Assembly: GCF_000009765.2 (NCBI RefSeq)
Contig: NC_003155.5
Span: 2,418,001 to 2,482,000, forward strand
Direction of reading: 5' to 3'
Length of the DNA: 64,000 nt
DNA from: Streptomyces avermitilis MA-4680 = NBRC 14893
GTDB taxonomy: Bacteria; Actinomycetota; Actinomycetes; Streptomycetales; Streptomycetaceae
Below the pieces are notes generated by a model that did not search any database, had not been told where the DNA came from, and worked only from the letters and a program-made list of their open reading frames with translations. Shown here piece after piece: positions 44,483 through 53,114 of this stretch. Both the position numbers and the translations under genes were made by a program. Position 1 is the stretch's first letter, and every line of letters starts with the position of its first letter.

Positions 44483-44730
44483 CTATCACCCTCCCCGATC
44501 ACGTTGACCTGGAGCGACACACGGGTGGCACCCGCCTCCAGGGCCTTGCGCAGCAGGGCGTCCACGGCGGTGAGCACCGCGTCGGCGCCACCCTCCGCCG
44601 TGTTGCCGAACGGGCCGACGTCCACCGCGTCCAGCTCGGCCGCCTCGACCACCTCACGGGCCACCAGCGCGTGCGCGGGCGCCTCGTCGAGATCGAAGGG
44701 CTCGGTCGTGAACTCCACTCGCAATCGCAC
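44479..44730 (-). CDS. Small MTH1187/UPF0045-like protein
   Basis: This 83-residue protein begins MRLRVEFTTEPFDLDEAP and ends GATRVSLQVNVIGEGDR, a ferredoxin-like alpha/beta pattern that resembles the UPF0045 (MTH1187/thiamine-binding) family; the assignment is tentative. It is translationally coupled to the downstream HTH gene, so the two probably work together, the small protein perhaps as a ligand-sensing partner. This is inference. Confidence 0.62.
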   Translation of the reverse strand: MRLRVEFTTEPFDLDEAPAHALVAREVVEAAELDAVDVGPFGNTAEGGADAVLTAVDALLRKALEAGATRVSLQVNVIGEGDR

Positions 44731-45052
44731 ACTGCCCCCAGGACAACGTTCTGACCTGCGACTTCCACCGCAAGCCCAGCTATTTCACGGCAACGGACCG
44801 GGTGCGTCCGCCACGAGGCGACCCTAGCCGACACGGGGTTCCATCCGGCTCCGACTCCGCAAGGGCGACGAACTCGCCCTCCATGAGCGGCACTTCCCGG
44901 CCCCCGGACGCCCGGACGGAACGCTGACGCAAACCCTTCCCTAACGTTGACAACATTGTTGACGATCTGTCGCGCCGACGCATAGGTTCGCATCCGCCGG
45001 AAGCGGCCCCTCGCCTTCCGGCACGCCCCCACCCCGGAAGAGAGAAGACGCG
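44731..45052. other. Divergent promoter region, no gene
   Basis: This 322-bp gap separates the HTH operon (minus) and the tannase-like gene (plus). Besides the promoter at 44946-44988 I see no coding signal; reading frames here change composition and lack ribosome binding sites. Confidence 0.6.
44946..44988 (+). promoter_or_regulatory. Promoter of the tannase-like gene with dyad-like -35 region
   Basis: TTGACG (44959-44964) and TAGGTT (44983-44988) are spaced 18 bp and resemble the katA promoter. GTTGACAACATTGTTGAC (44946-44963) overlaps the -35; 12 of 17 aligned bases match the katA dyad, and CAACATTGTTG is itself a perfect odd palindrome. Confidence 0.6.
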
Positions 45053-46564
45053 ATGAAGCGCAGGCAGATGGTGAAGGCGCTGGCCGGAACAGCCGCCCTA
45101 CCGGCGGTTGTGGGCGCGGCCGGCGGTGCCCGGGCCGCCGGCTCCGGGGCGGCCTCCACCTCGACCGGGGCGGTCTCCGCCGCCACCAGGACGAAGGGCT
45201 CGGACCCCCTGGCATTCGACCCGGCGAACTACACCACCCTCACCACGACCGTCGCCACGAGCGACGGCGACAAGGCGGTGACGTACCGGTTCTTCAAGGC
45301 GGTCACCTATGTCGCCGACCCGGTCGACGTGACGTACCAGAGCCTCAACGTGAGCGTCCCGGTGGAGATCGACGGCAAGGCGGTCGATGCCTCCCACGCG
45401 CCGATCGTCTTCAGCAACGCGGTCGGCGGCTACATGCCGTCCTCCACGGCCGGCAACACCGGCATCGGACAGGGGGTCAACGCGAAGCTGTCACTCGCGT
45501 CCGGCTTCGTCGTGGTGGACCCGGGCGCCCGCGGCCGGACCCTGGTCGACACCGCCGGCGTCTACTACGGCGTCGCCCCGGCCGCGATCGTCGACCTCAA
45601 GGCGGCGATCCGCTATCTCCGCCACAACAAGGGCCGCGTCCCGGGCGACACCGACCGCATCGTCGCCACCGGCGTCAGCGCGGGCGGCGCCCTCACCTCA
45701 CTGCTCGGCGCGTCCGGCGACAGCGACCGCTACGCCCCCTACCTTCAGGAGCTGGGCGCGGCCGACGCGAGCGACGCCGTCTTCGCCGCCGCCCCGTACT
45801 GCCCGATCACGGACCTCGAGCACGCCGACATGGCGTACGAGTGGAACTGGGGCACCAACCCGCTCCCCACCGGCGCACAGGTCGATCAGACCCTCTCCAA
45901 GGAGCTCCGGAGCGGGTTCGCCGAGTACCAGGCGTCGCTGAACCTCCGGGGCAAGAACGGCTTCGGCCGCATCACCGCGCGCAACTACGACGCGTACATG
46001 GTCAAGACACACCTGGAGCCGTCGGCCACCAGGTACCTCGGCGCCCTGCCGGACGCGGACCGCGCCGCGTACCTGACCGCCAACCCGTGGATCACGTGGT
46101 CCGGCGGCAGGGCGTCCTTCGGCTGGGGCGACTTCCTCACCCACGTCGGCGCCCGCAAGAAGAACGTCCCGTCCTTCGACACCTTCACCCTGGCCGCCCC
46201 CGAGAACAACCTGTTCGGCGTGGCCACCACCAAGGCACGCCACTTCACACAGTGGAGCCTGCGCAAGGCCACCGGCGACGACGGCGCCCGCCTCGACGCG
46301 GACCTGCCCGAGAAGATCGACCTGATGAACCCGATGTACTTCATCGAGCATCAGAACCCGGGCCGGTCCCGGCACTGGTTCATCCGCGTGGGCACCAAGG
46401 ACAGCGACACCTCGCTGACCGTCGTCGGCAACCTCACCGCCGGCCTGGAGAACCTCGGCGACGACGTCGACACGTACATGTACTGGGACGGCGGGCACGG
46501 CGCGAACCAGGACGCCCCCGACTTCATCACCTGGATCCGCTCGGTCAGCGGGTACGCGAAGTAG
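45053..46564 (+). CDS. Tannase-like secreted alpha/beta hydrolase
   Basis: This 503-residue protein has a signal peptide (MKRRQMVKALAGTAALPAVVGAAGG) and an alpha/beta hydrolase fold of the bacterial subtype B tannase group. The nucleophile is Ser209 in GVSAGG, the acid is probably Asp450 (GTKDSDTS), and the base is His482 (DGGHGANQD). It should hydrolyse an ester outside the cell. The substrate is not indicated, and it is unexpected in a purine-catabolism locus. Its promoter shares features with those of katA and uraD. A strong terminator follows at 46585. Confidence 0.82.
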   Translation: MKRRQMVKALAGTAALPAVVGAAGGARAAGSGAASTSTGAVSAATRTKGSDPLAFDPANYTTLTTTVATSDGDKAVTYRFFKAVTYVADPVDVTYQSLNVSVPVEIDGKAVDASHAPIVFSNAVGGYMPSSTAGNTGIGQGVNAKLSLASGFVVVDPGARGRTLVDTAGVYYGVAPAAIVDLKAAIRYLRHNKGRVPGDTDRIVATGVSAGGALTSLLGASGDSDRYAPYLQELGAADASDAVFAAAPYCPITDLEHADMAYEWNWGTNPLPTGAQVDQTLSKELRSGFAEYQASLNLRGKNGFGRITARNYDAYMVKTHLEPSATRYLGALPDADRAAYLTANPWITWSGGRASFGWGDFLTHVGARKKNVPSFDTFTLAAPENNLFGVATTKARHFTQWSLRKATGDDGARLDADLPEKIDLMNPMYFIEHQNPGRSRHWFIRVGTKDSDTSLTVVGNLTAGLENLGDDVDTYMYWDGGHGANQDAPDFITWIRSVSGYAK

Positions 46565-46584
46565 CCACCGGCCTTGCCACTCCT

Positions 46585-46617
46585 GAAGCCCGGCACGCGG
46601 GAAGCGTGCCGGGCTTC
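46585..46617 (+). terminator. Terminator after the tannase-like gene
   Basis: GAAGCCCGGCACGC (46585-46598) pairs perfectly with GCGTGCCGGGCTTC (46604-46617) across a GGGAA loop, 20 bp after the stop. Confidence 0.85.
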
Positions 46618-46652
46618 GGCCGTGTGCGCCGCCGTTTTCCACCGGCCCCCTC

Positions 46653-46717
46653 TTGACAAGCGTGAACCCCCGACGGCAATCTTCCATTAAGCAGAAATGA
46701 ACTTCCGTAATGCGGAA
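46653..46717 (+). promoter_or_regulatory. hyi promoter region with tandem AllR boxes
   Basis: TTGACA (46653-46658) is a likely -35, with a -10 around 46676. TTCCATTAAGCAGAA (46682-46696) and TTCCGTAATGCGGAA (46703-46717) start 21 bp apart and match the boxes of allR, aceB and gcl. They would cover the start site. Confidence 0.68.
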
Positions 46718-46760
46718 TTCAAAAAGGGAACTACGACCACGGAAGGGAGCGCCGGACCAT

Positions 46761-47618
46761 ATGCCGGGTCTTGAACGGGGCACCGCCGCGGAGCAGCGCT
46801 TCAACGTCAATCTGTCGATCCTCTTCACGGAACTCCCGCTCCTGGAGCGCCCCGCGGCCGCCGCCGCGGCGGGCTTCACCGCGGTCGAGCTGTGGTGGCC
46901 CTGGGTCGACTCCCCCACCCCCGACCAGTCCGAGCTCGACGCCCTGAAGAAGGCGATCGAGGAGGCGGGCGTCCAGCTGACGGGCCTGAACTTCTACGCG
47001 GGCCGGCTGCCGGGCCCGGACCGCGGCGCCCTGTCGATCCCCGGCGAGGAGTCGGAGCGGTTCCGCGCCAACATCGACGTGGCCGCCGACTTCGCCCGCT
47101 CGCTCGGCTGCACGGCGCTCAACGCCCTGTACGGCAACCGGGTGGAGGGCGTGGACCCGGCCGAGCAGGACGCGCTCGCCCTGGAGAACCTGGTCCTCGC
47201 GGCCCGGGCCGCCGACCGGATCGGCGCGATCCTGCTGATCGAGACCCTCAACCAGCCGGAGTCGCCGCGCTATCCGTTGGTGAGCGCCCCGGCCGGCATC
47301 GGGATCGTCGACCAGGTCAACGAGGCGACCGGTCTCGGCAACGCCAGGTTCCTGATGGACCTGTACCACCTGTCCATGAACGGCGAGGACCTGCCGCGGG
47401 TGATCGCCGCGTACGCGGCGAAGACCGGCCATGTGCAGATCGCCGACAACCCCGGCCGCGGCGCCCCGGGCACGGGCACGCTGCCGCTGAAGGAGCTGCT
47501 CGGGCAACTCCGCAAGGCCGGGTACGAGGGCTGGGTCGGCCTGGAGTACAAGCCGGGCGACCGTCCGAGCGCCGAGGCCTTCGACTGGCTGCCGGCCGAG
47601 GCCCGCGCCGCCCGCTGA
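46761..47618 (+). CDS. hyi: Hydroxypyruvate isomerase
   Basis: This 285-residue TIM-barrel protein of the xylose-isomerase-like (AP endonuclease 2) superfamily interconverts hydroxypyruvate and tartronate semialdehyde. Metal-ligand regions are LLIETLNQP, FLMDLYHLSMNGED and GHVQIADNPGRG; FTAVELWWPW lies at the N-terminus. The ATG at 46761 begins the conserved part; the longer frame reads through the operator. It precedes tartronate semialdehyde reductase in the glyoxylate-to-glycerate branch. Confidence 0.93.
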   Translation: MPGLERGTAAEQRFNVNLSILFTELPLLERPAAAAAAGFTAVELWWPWVDSPTPDQSELDALKKAIEEAGVQLTGLNFYAGRLPGPDRGALSIPGEESERFRANIDVAADFARSLGCTALNALYGNRVEGVDPAEQDALALENLVLAARAADRIGAILLIETLNQPESPRYPLVSAPAGIGIVDQVNEATGLGNARFLMDLYHLSMNGEDLPRVIAAYAAKTGHVQIADNPGRGAPGTGTLPLKELLGQLRKAGYEGWVGLEYKPGDRPSAEAFDWLPAEARAAR

Positions 47619-47647
47619 GCGGCCACCCCGTCACCGCGCGCCCGTGC

Positions 47648-47717
47648 AGCGCGCGGCAACGCACTGTCGTATCGCCGTAGTTAGCGCGCGGCAACGCACT
47701 GCCGTATCGCCGTAGTC
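47648..47717. repeat. 35-bp tandem duplication between hyi and glxR
   Basis: A 35-bp unit beginning AGCGCGCGGCAACGCACTG occurs at 47648-47682 and again at 47683-47717 with two mismatches. It lies in the spacer just before the glxR ribosome binding site. Confidence 0.85.
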
Positions 47718-47737
47718 GTAGTCAGAGAGGCACCCTC

Positions 47738-48655
47738 ATGAGCAGCAACCCCGCACCTTCCCCCCGCCCGGCCCGCCCGCTGGTCGCGTGGATCGGTCTC
47801 GGCATCATGGGCTCCCCGATGTCCGAGAACCTGATCAAGGCCGGGTACGACGTCACCGGCTTCACCCTGGAGCAGGACAAGCTGGACCGGCTGACCGCCG
47901 CCGGCGGCACCGCGGCCGGATCGATCGCCGAGGCCGTGCGCGACGCCGACGTCGTCATCACGATGGTGCCCGCCTCCCCGCAGGTCGAGGCCATCTCGTA
48001 CGGCCCCGACGGCATCCTCGAGAACGCGAGGTCCGGCGCCCTGCTGATCGACATGTCGTCGATCACCCCGCGGACCTCCGTGGACCTGGCCGAGGCCGCG
48101 GCCGCGAAGGGCATCCGCGTCCTGGACGCCCCGGTGTCCGGCGGCGAGGCCGGTGCGGTCGAGGCCGTGCTGTCCATCATGGTCGGCGGCGAGCAGGCCG
48201 ACTTCGACGAGGCGAAGCCGGTCTTCGAGGCGCTCGGCAGGACCATCGTGCTGTGCGGTCCGCACGGTGCGGGCCAGACCGTGAAGGCCGCGAACCAGCT
48301 GATCGTCGCCGTGAACATCCAGGCGTGCGCCGAGGCCGTGGTCTTCCTGGAGAAGTCGGGCGTGGACCTGAAGGCGGCGCTCGACGTCCTGGGCGGCGGC
48401 CTCGCCGGCTCCACCGTGCTGACGCGGAAGAAGGACAACTTCCTCCACCGTGACTTCAAGCCGGGCTTCCGCATCGATCTGCACCACAAGGACATGGGCA
48501 TCGTCACGGACGCCGCCCGCGCCGTGGGCGCGGCCCTGCCGGTCGGCGCGGTGGTGGCCCAGCTGGTGGCCGCGCTGCGCGCACAGGGGGACGGCGGGCT
48601 GGACCACTCGGCCCTGCTGAGGTCCGTGGAGCGCCTCTCGGGCGCGCGGCTCTGA
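47738..48655 (+). CDS. glxR: Tartronate semialdehyde reductase
   Basis: This 305-residue beta-hydroxyacid dehydrogenase has the NAD(P) motif WIGLGIMGSPMSENL (residues 18-32), the substrate signature DAPVSGGEAGA near residue 130 and the catalytic Lys in GQTVKAANQL near 185. It reduces tartronate semialdehyde to D-glycerate. AGAGAGGCACC precedes the ATG. Together with hyi and gcl it makes the glycerate pathway from glyoxylate. It has no AllR box of its own and is probably cotranscribed with hyi (119-bp gap). Confidence 0.93.
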   Translation: MSSNPAPSPRPARPLVAWIGLGIMGSPMSENLIKAGYDVTGFTLEQDKLDRLTAAGGTAAGSIAEAVRDADVVITMVPASPQVEAISYGPDGILENARSGALLIDMSSITPRTSVDLAEAAAAKGIRVLDAPVSGGEAGAVEAVLSIMVGGEQADFDEAKPVFEALGRTIVLCGPHGAGQTVKAANQLIVAVNIQACAEAVVFLEKSGVDLKAALDVLGGGLAGSTVLTRKKDNFLHRDFKPGFRIDLHHKDMGIVTDAARAVGAALPVGAVVAQLVAALRAQGDGGLDHSALLRSVERLSGARL

Positions 48656-48660
48656 GACCT

Positions 48661-48718
48661 CCGGGCGGCGCCGCCGCTGACATCTGTCCCGTCGCGCCCA
48701 AGCGGTGGCGCCGCCCGG
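48661..48718 (+). terminator. Terminator after glxR
   Basis: The 17-base arm starting CCGGGCGGCGCC (48661-48677) pairs with the arm ending GGCGCCGCCCGG (48702-48718) with one mismatch, around a 24-base loop. Confidence 0.7.
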
Positions 48719-48725
48719 AACCAAC

Positions 48726-48767
48726 TTCAACAAAGTGTTGACGCCTAGAAGGTCCCATACCTAGGCT
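48726..48767 (+). promoter_or_regulatory. katA promoter overlapping a 17-bp dyad
   Basis: TTGACG (48738-48743) and TAGGCT (48762-48767) are spaced 18 bp. The -35 overlaps the right arm of TTCAACAAAGTGTTGAC (48726-48742), which differs from the uraD dyad by one base out of 17. Confidence 0.7.
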
Positions 48768-48773
48768 CCACGA

Positions 48774-48793
48774 AGCGGAAGAAGGTTTCCGCT
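48774..48793 (+). other. Leader hairpin of katA
   Basis: AGCGGAA (48774-48780) and TTCCGCT (48787-48793) form a perfect 7-bp stem with a 6-base loop in the untranslated leader, shortly before the ribosome binding site. The arms resemble AllR half-sites in inverted order. Role unknown. Confidence 0.5.
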
Positions 48794-48816
48794 GCCCCTC
48801 GCATGGAAGGTGCACG

Positions 48817-50274
48817 ATGTCGAAGCGCGTGCTTACGACCGAGTCCGGCGCCCCGGTCGCCGACAACCAGAACTCAGCCACCGCCGGCGTCGGTGGTCCG
48901 CTCCTGCTCCAGGACCAGCACCTCCTGGAGAAGCTCGCCCGGTTCAACCGCGAGCGCATTCCGGAGCGCGTGGTGCACGCCCGCGGCTCCGGCGCGTACG
49001 GCCACTTCGAGGTGACCGACGACGTCACCGGCTTCACGTACGCCGACTTCCTGAACACGGTCGGCAAGCGCACCGAGGTCTTCCTGCGATTCTCGACGGT
49101 GGCCGACAGCCTGGGCGGCGCGGACGCGGTCCGTGATCCGCGCGGCTTCGCGGTCAAGTTCTACACGGAGGAGGGGAATTACGACCTCGTAGGCAACAAC
49201 ACTCCCGTCTTCTTCATCAAGGACCCGCTCAAGTTCCCCGACTTCATCCACTCCCAGAAGCGCGACCCGTTCACGGGCAAGCAGGAGCCGGACAACGTCT
49301 GGGACTTCTGGGCGCACAGCCCCGAAGCGACGCACCAGGTGACCTGGCTGATGGGCGACCGCGGCATCCCGGCCTCGTACCGTCATATGAACGGCTACGG
49401 CTCGCACACCTACCAGTGGACGAACGCCGAGGGGGAGGCCTTCTTCGTCAAGTACCACTTCAAGACGAACCAGGGCATCCGCAGCCTCTCCGCCGAACAG
49501 GCTCAGGAGATCGCGGGCACGGATCCGAACTCCCACCAGACGGACCTGCTCCAGGCCATCGAACGGGGTGTGCGCCCGTCCTGGACGCTGTACGTGCAGA
49601 TCATGCCGGCGGCGGAGGCGGCGGAGTACCGCTTCAACCCGTTCGACCTCACGAAGGTGTGGCCGCACACGGACTACCCGCTCCAGCGGGTGGGCCGCCT
49701 GGTCCTGGACCGCAACCCGGACAACGTGTTCGCGGAGGTGGAGCAGGCGGCCTTCTCCCCGAACAACTTCGTGCCGGGCATCGGCCCCTCCCCGGACAAG
49801 ATGCTCCAGGGCCGCCTGTTCGCGTACGCGGACGCCCACCGTTACCGCCTCGGCGTCAATCACACGCAGCTCGCGGTCAACGCCCCGAGGGCGACGGTCG
49901 TGAGCAACTACGGCCGTGACGGCCTCATGGCCTCCCCCGCACAGGGCCGCGCCGCGAAGAACTACGAGCCCAACTCGTACGACGGCCCGGCCGAGACCGG
50001 CCGGCCGCTGTCGGCCCCGCTGGCGGTGACCGGCCACACGGGCACGCACGAGGCCCCGCCGCACACCAAGGACGACCACTTCTTCCAGGCGGGCGAGCTG
50101 TACCGCCTGATGTCGGCCGAGGAGCGGTCCCGGCTGGTCGCGAACATCGCCGGTGGCCTCTCGCAGGTCTCCCGCGACGACGTGATCGAGAAGAACCTCA
50201 CCCATTTCCACGCCGCGGACCCGGAGTACGGGACGCGTGTGGAGGAGGCGGTCCGCGCCCTGCGCGAGGACTGA
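48817..50274 (+). CDS. katA: Monofunctional heme catalase
   Basis: This 485-residue small-subunit (clade 3 type) catalase has distal His54 in [13 protein letters not shown], the distal Asn in [12 protein letters not shown], and proximal heme-ligand Tyr in [14 protein letters not shown]. It removes H2O2. The ATG follows GGAAGG. It lies inside the ureide/glyoxylate block, and its promoter dyad matches that of the uricase operon. Its likely job is therefore to remove peroxide made by uricase; general stress defence is also possible. No CatR/Fur gene is adjacent. Confidence 0.95.
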   Translation: MSKRVLTTESGAPVADNQNSATAGVGGPLLLQDQHLLEKLARFNRERIPERVVHARGSGAYGHFEVTDDVTGFTYADFLNTVGKRTEVFLRFSTVADSLGGADAVRDPRGFAVKFYTEEGNYDLVGNNTPVFFIKDPLKFPDFIHSQKRDPFTGKQEPDNVWDFWAHSPEATHQVTWLMGDRGIPASYRHMNGYGSHTYQWTNAEGEAFFVKYHFKTNQGIRSLSAEQAQEIAGTDPNSHQTDLLQAIERGVRPSWTLYVQIMPAAEAAEYRFNPFDLTKVWPHTDYPLQRVGRLVLDRNPDNVFAEVEQAAFSPNNFVPGIGPSPDKMLQGRLFAYADAHRYRLGVNHTQLAVNAPRATVVSNYGRDGLMASPAQGRAAKNYEPNSYDGPAETGRPLSAPLAVTGHTGTHEAPPHTKDDHFFQAGELYRLMSAEERSRLVANIAGGLSQVSRDDVIEKNLTHFHAADPEYGTRVEEAVRALRED

Positions 50275-50285
50275 ATCCCCGGACG

Positions 50286-50322
50286 GCGCCCGGGTCCCGA
50301 CAGGAGGTCGGACCCCGGGCGC
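50286..50322 (+). terminator. Terminator after katA
   Basis: GCGCCCGGGTCCCGAC (50286-50301) pairs with GTCGGACCCCGGGCGC (50307-50322) at 14 of 16 positions, loop AGGAG, 11 bp after the stop. Confidence 0.75.
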
Positions 50323-50502
50323 ACCGCCCGCGACGGTCGAGCGACCCGGAAGAGGGGTGGTCGCCCCACACCGCGCGGGCACGGCGAGGACCGCGGCGGT
50401 ATGCGAGCCAGTGCGGTGGTGAAGGTCCCGCGGCCTCCTTCTCGACCTGAGGGAAGAAGGCCACGGCTCCGTCGCAGCCGCCGCGGTCCCAGCCAGGCCT
50501 CT

Positions 50503-50538
50503 GAGCGCCGGATACGGACGGTCCCGTATCCGGCGCTC
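50503..50538. terminator. Second strong hairpin in the katA downstream gap
   Basis: GAGCGCCGGATACGG (50503-50517) and CCGTATCCGGCGCTC (50524-50538) are perfectly complementary with a 6-base loop. It lies 230 bp after katA and 50 bp before a small gene. It may be a second terminator or an insulator; the rest of the 313-bp gap 50275-50587 shows no gene. Confidence 0.6.
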
Positions 50539-50587
50539 CCTGGCGTTTCCGGGTGCGGATCCGTCCCGGCGGCGCGAGCCTGAAGGC

Positions 50588-50824
50588 ATGGAACACGCGA
50601 CGAAGTATCCGCACATAGTGGTGCATCCACCGGCCCTGGACGGATCCCGGCGGGTCACCGCGGGCGACGCGCCCCTCGGGATCGCCTCCCATCTGGACGA
50701 TGTCATCGAGATCCTGCGCATGGCCGACCTGGACCGGATCGAGGTCGAGGAGAGCGACCTCATCGAATGGCAGGGCGGCGGGCCGGACGACTGGCCGGGA
50801 CTGTCGGAGCACGAGGACGACTGA
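50588..50824 (+). CDS. Small acidic conserved protein
   Basis: This 78-residue acidic protein contains LGIASHLDDVIEILRMADLD, followed by a Trp- and Asp/Glu-rich tail. I recognise no domain; small proteins of this kind are conserved in streptomycetes. A weak ribosome binding site (GAAGG) precedes the ATG, and a clear terminator hairpin follows at 50947-50977, which supports a real transcription unit. Confidence 0.62.
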   Translation: MEHATKYPHIVVHPPALDGSRRVTAGDAPLGIASHLDDVIEILRMADLDRIEVEESDLIEWQGGGPDDWPGLSEHEDD

Positions 50825-50946
50825 GAAGACGACTGAGAACACGTACGCCACTCGGCGTACGTGTCCTACGGAACCCTCAAATCAAGCTCTGAACAACGGT
50901 CAAAGGGCTTCAACCAACCCCGGGCGAGGGCACATCCTCGACACAT

Positions 50947-50977
50947 GAGGCCCGCCGGCACGGGGGCGGCGGGCCTC
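50947..50977 (+). terminator. Terminator after the small acidic protein gene
   Basis: GAGGCCCGCCG (50947-50957) pairs perfectly with CGGCGGGCCTC (50967-50977) around a 9-base loop. Confidence 0.75.
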
Positions 50978-50980
50978 TGG

Positions 50981-51004
50981 TACGGGGGTACGGGGGTACG
51001 GGGG
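50981..51004. repeat. 8-bp tandem repeat (TACGGGGG)3
   Basis: TACGGGGG is repeated three times directly after the terminator. The remainder of the 371-bp gap 50825-51195 shows GC-rich sequence with no gene. Confidence 0.7.
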
Positions 51005-51116
51005 ATCAGCCCGGGGACGCGGCCCGTGGGGGCGGGCCGCGTCGCGGGGAACGGCAGGAGCACCGGGATGTCGAGGGCGGCAAGGCCGGTCGGGGCCGGC
51101 CGCCCGCGCACGGAGG

Positions 51117-51148
51117 AGGGGCGGCTCTCCCCCGGATGAGCCGCCCCT
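51117..51148 (-). terminator. Terminator after gcl
   Basis: AGGGGCGGCTC (51117-51127) pairs perfectly with GAGCCGCCCCT (51138-51148) around a 10-base loop, about 50 bp beyond the gcl stop. Confidence 0.75.
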
Positions 51149-51195
51149 GTCGAGAAACCCCCGCCTGACCCCCGTGTCAGGCCTGTGTCCCGCTA

Positions 51196-52980
51196 TCAGA
51201 CCTTCAGCGTCCTGATCGAGGTCGGGGCGTGCCCGGGCTCGGTCGCCACCTCCTCGAACTCCACGACGTCGCTGATGTCGTTCGTCCTGCTCATCGCGAT
51301 GTTGGTGACCCGCTCCAGGATCGCCTCGACGACGACCGGCACCCGGTACTCCGCGGCGAGCTTCTTGGCCTGCTCGAAGGCGGCGCCCAGCTCGCCGGGG
51401 TCGGTGACCCGGATCGCCTTGCAGCCGAGGCCTTCGACGACCTTGACGTGGTCGACGCCGTAGACGCCCAGCTCCGGGGAGTTGATGTTCTCAAACTCCA
51501 GGTTGACCTGGAAGTTGATGTCAAGACCGAGCTGTGCCTGCCGGATCAGGCCCAGGTAGGCGTTGTTCACCAGGACGTGGACGTACGGGATCCGGTGCTG
51601 CGCGCCGACCGCCAGCTCCTCGATCATGAACTGGAAGTCGTAGTCCCCGGAGAGCGCCACGACCCGTGCCTCGGGGTCGGCCTTGGCGACGCCGAGCGCG
51701 GCCGGGACGGTCCAGCCGAGCGGCCCGGCCTGGCCGCAGTTGATCCAGTGCCGCGGCCGGTGGACGTGCAGCAGCTGGGCGCCGGCGATCTGCGAGAGGC
51801 CGATGGTGGAGACGTACCGGGTCTGTGGGCCGAAGGCCTTGTTCATCTCCTCGTAGACGCGCTGCGGCTTGATCGGGATGTCGTCGAAGTGCGTACGGCG
51901 CTGGAGGGTGGCCCTCCGCTCCTGGGTGGAGGCCGCCCACCCGGACCGGTCGGGCAGCCCGCCCGCGGACTTCAGCTCCCGTGCCACCTCGACGAACAGT
52001 TCGAGGGCGGCCTTCGCGTCGGACGCGATGCCGTAGTCCGGGGCGAAGATCCTGCCGATCTGGGTGGGCTCGACGTCGACGTGCACGAACGTCCGGCCGG
52101 CCGTGTAGACGTCCAGTCTGCCGGTGTGGCGGTTGGCCCAGCGGTTGCCGATGCCCAGGACGAAGTCGGACTCCAGGAAGGTGGCGTTGCCGTAGCGGTG
52201 CGAGGTCTGGAGGCCGACCAGACCGGCGTTCAACTCGTGGTCGTCGGGCAGGACGCCCCAGCCCATCAGGGTCGGGACGACCGGGACCCCCGTCAACTCG
52301 GCGAACTCGACGAGGAGTTCGCAGGCGTCGGCGTTGATGACGCCGCCGCCGGCGACGATCAGCGGGCGCTCGGACTCGTTGAGAAGGGTGATCGCCTTCT
52401 CGATCTGGGCGCGGGTGGCGGCGGGCCTGTAGACCGCGAGGGGTTCGTACGTCTCCGGGTCGAACTCGATCTCGGTGAGCTGGACGTCGATCGGCAGGTC
52501 GATGAGGACGGGCCCGGGCCGGCCGGAGCGCATGAGATGGAAGGCCTGCTGGAAGACGCCGGGAACCTGCGCGGCCTCGAGGACGGTGACGGCCATTTTC
52601 GTGACCGGCCTGGCGATCGAGGCGATGTCGACGGCCTGGAAGTCCTCCTTGTGGATCACGGCGGTCGGCGCCTGGCCGGTGATGCACAGAATCGGGATCG
52701 AGTCGCCGATGGCGGAGTAGAGACCGGTGATCATGTCGGTGCCCGCGGGGCCCGACGTACCGATGCAGACGCCGATGTTGCCCGGGTGCGCACGGGTGTA
52801 GCCCTCGGCCATGTGCGAGGCGCCCTCGACATGGCGGGCGAGGGTGTGATCGATCCCGCCGGAGGCCCTGAGGGCCGCGTAGAAGGGGTTGATCGCCGCG
52901 CCCGGGACACCGAACGCGCTGCGGACGCCCTCGCGCTTGAGGATCTCGACTGCCGCACGGGCAGCGGTCATACGAGCCAT
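51196..52980 (-). CDS. gcl: Glyoxylate carboligase
   Basis: This 594-residue ThDP- and FAD-dependent enzyme joins two glyoxylates to tartronate semialdehyde with loss of CO2. It is very close to the E. coli enzyme along its length. Val51 ([13 protein letters not shown]) is in place of the usual catalytic Glu of ThDP enzymes, the hallmark of this enzyme; the ThDP-binding [15 protein letters not shown] lies near residue 445. It is on the opposite strand from hyi and glxR but carries the same tandem AllR-type boxes upstream. Confidence 0.96.
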   Translation of the reverse strand: MARMTAARAAVEILKREGVRSAFGVPGAAINPFYAALRASGGIDHTLARHVEGASHMAEGYTRAHPGNIGVCIGTSGPAGTDMITGLYSAIGDSIPILCITGQAPTAVIHKEDFQAVDIASIARPVTKMAVTVLEAAQVPGVFQQAFHLMRSGRPGPVLIDLPIDVQLTEIEFDPETYEPLAVYRPAATRAQIEKAITLLNESERPLIVAGGGVINADACELLVEFAELTGVPVVPTLMGWGVLPDDHELNAGLVGLQTSHRYGNATFLESDFVLGIGNRWANRHTGRLDVYTAGRTFVHVDVEPTQIGRIFAPDYGIASDAKAALELFVEVARELKSAGGLPDRSGWAASTQERRATLQRRTHFDDIPIKPQRVYEEMNKAFGPQTRYVSTIGLSQIAGAQLLHVHRPRHWINCGQAGPLGWTVPAALGVAKADPEARVVALSGDYDFQFMIEELAVGAQHRIPYVHVLVNNAYLGLIRQAQLGLDINFQVNLEFENINSPELGVYGVDHVKVVEGLGCKAIRVTDPGELGAAFEQAKKLAAEYRVPVVVEAILERVTNIAMSRTNDISDVVEFEEVATEPGHAPTSIRTLKV

Positions 52981-53061
52981 TGAGTACTCCTGCTTCGGCT
53001 GTCGGATTCGCGCTCCCGTCGCGCCCAGCGGAGAGCCATGTTTCCGTCGACTTCTTCATTG

Positions 53062-53097
53062 TTCCGCATAGTGGAAAGTAACTTCTACTATCTGGAA
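53062..53097. promoter_or_regulatory. Tandem AllR boxes before gcl
   Basis: TTCCGCATAGTGGAA (53062-53076) and TTCTACTATCTGGAA (53083-53097) start 21 bp apart. They lie 82-117 bp before the gcl ATG. The second box is 17 bp before the divergent gene at 53115, so that gene could also be affected. Confidence 0.7.
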
Positions 53098-53114
53098 GCA
53101 ATGTAGGGGGCGGG

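Noticed and set aside
47648..47717. CRISPR array or att site at the 35-bp duplication
   Set aside because: Only two adjacent copies with no spacer between them, no cas genes and no integrase or tRNA nearby; it is a simple tandem duplication.
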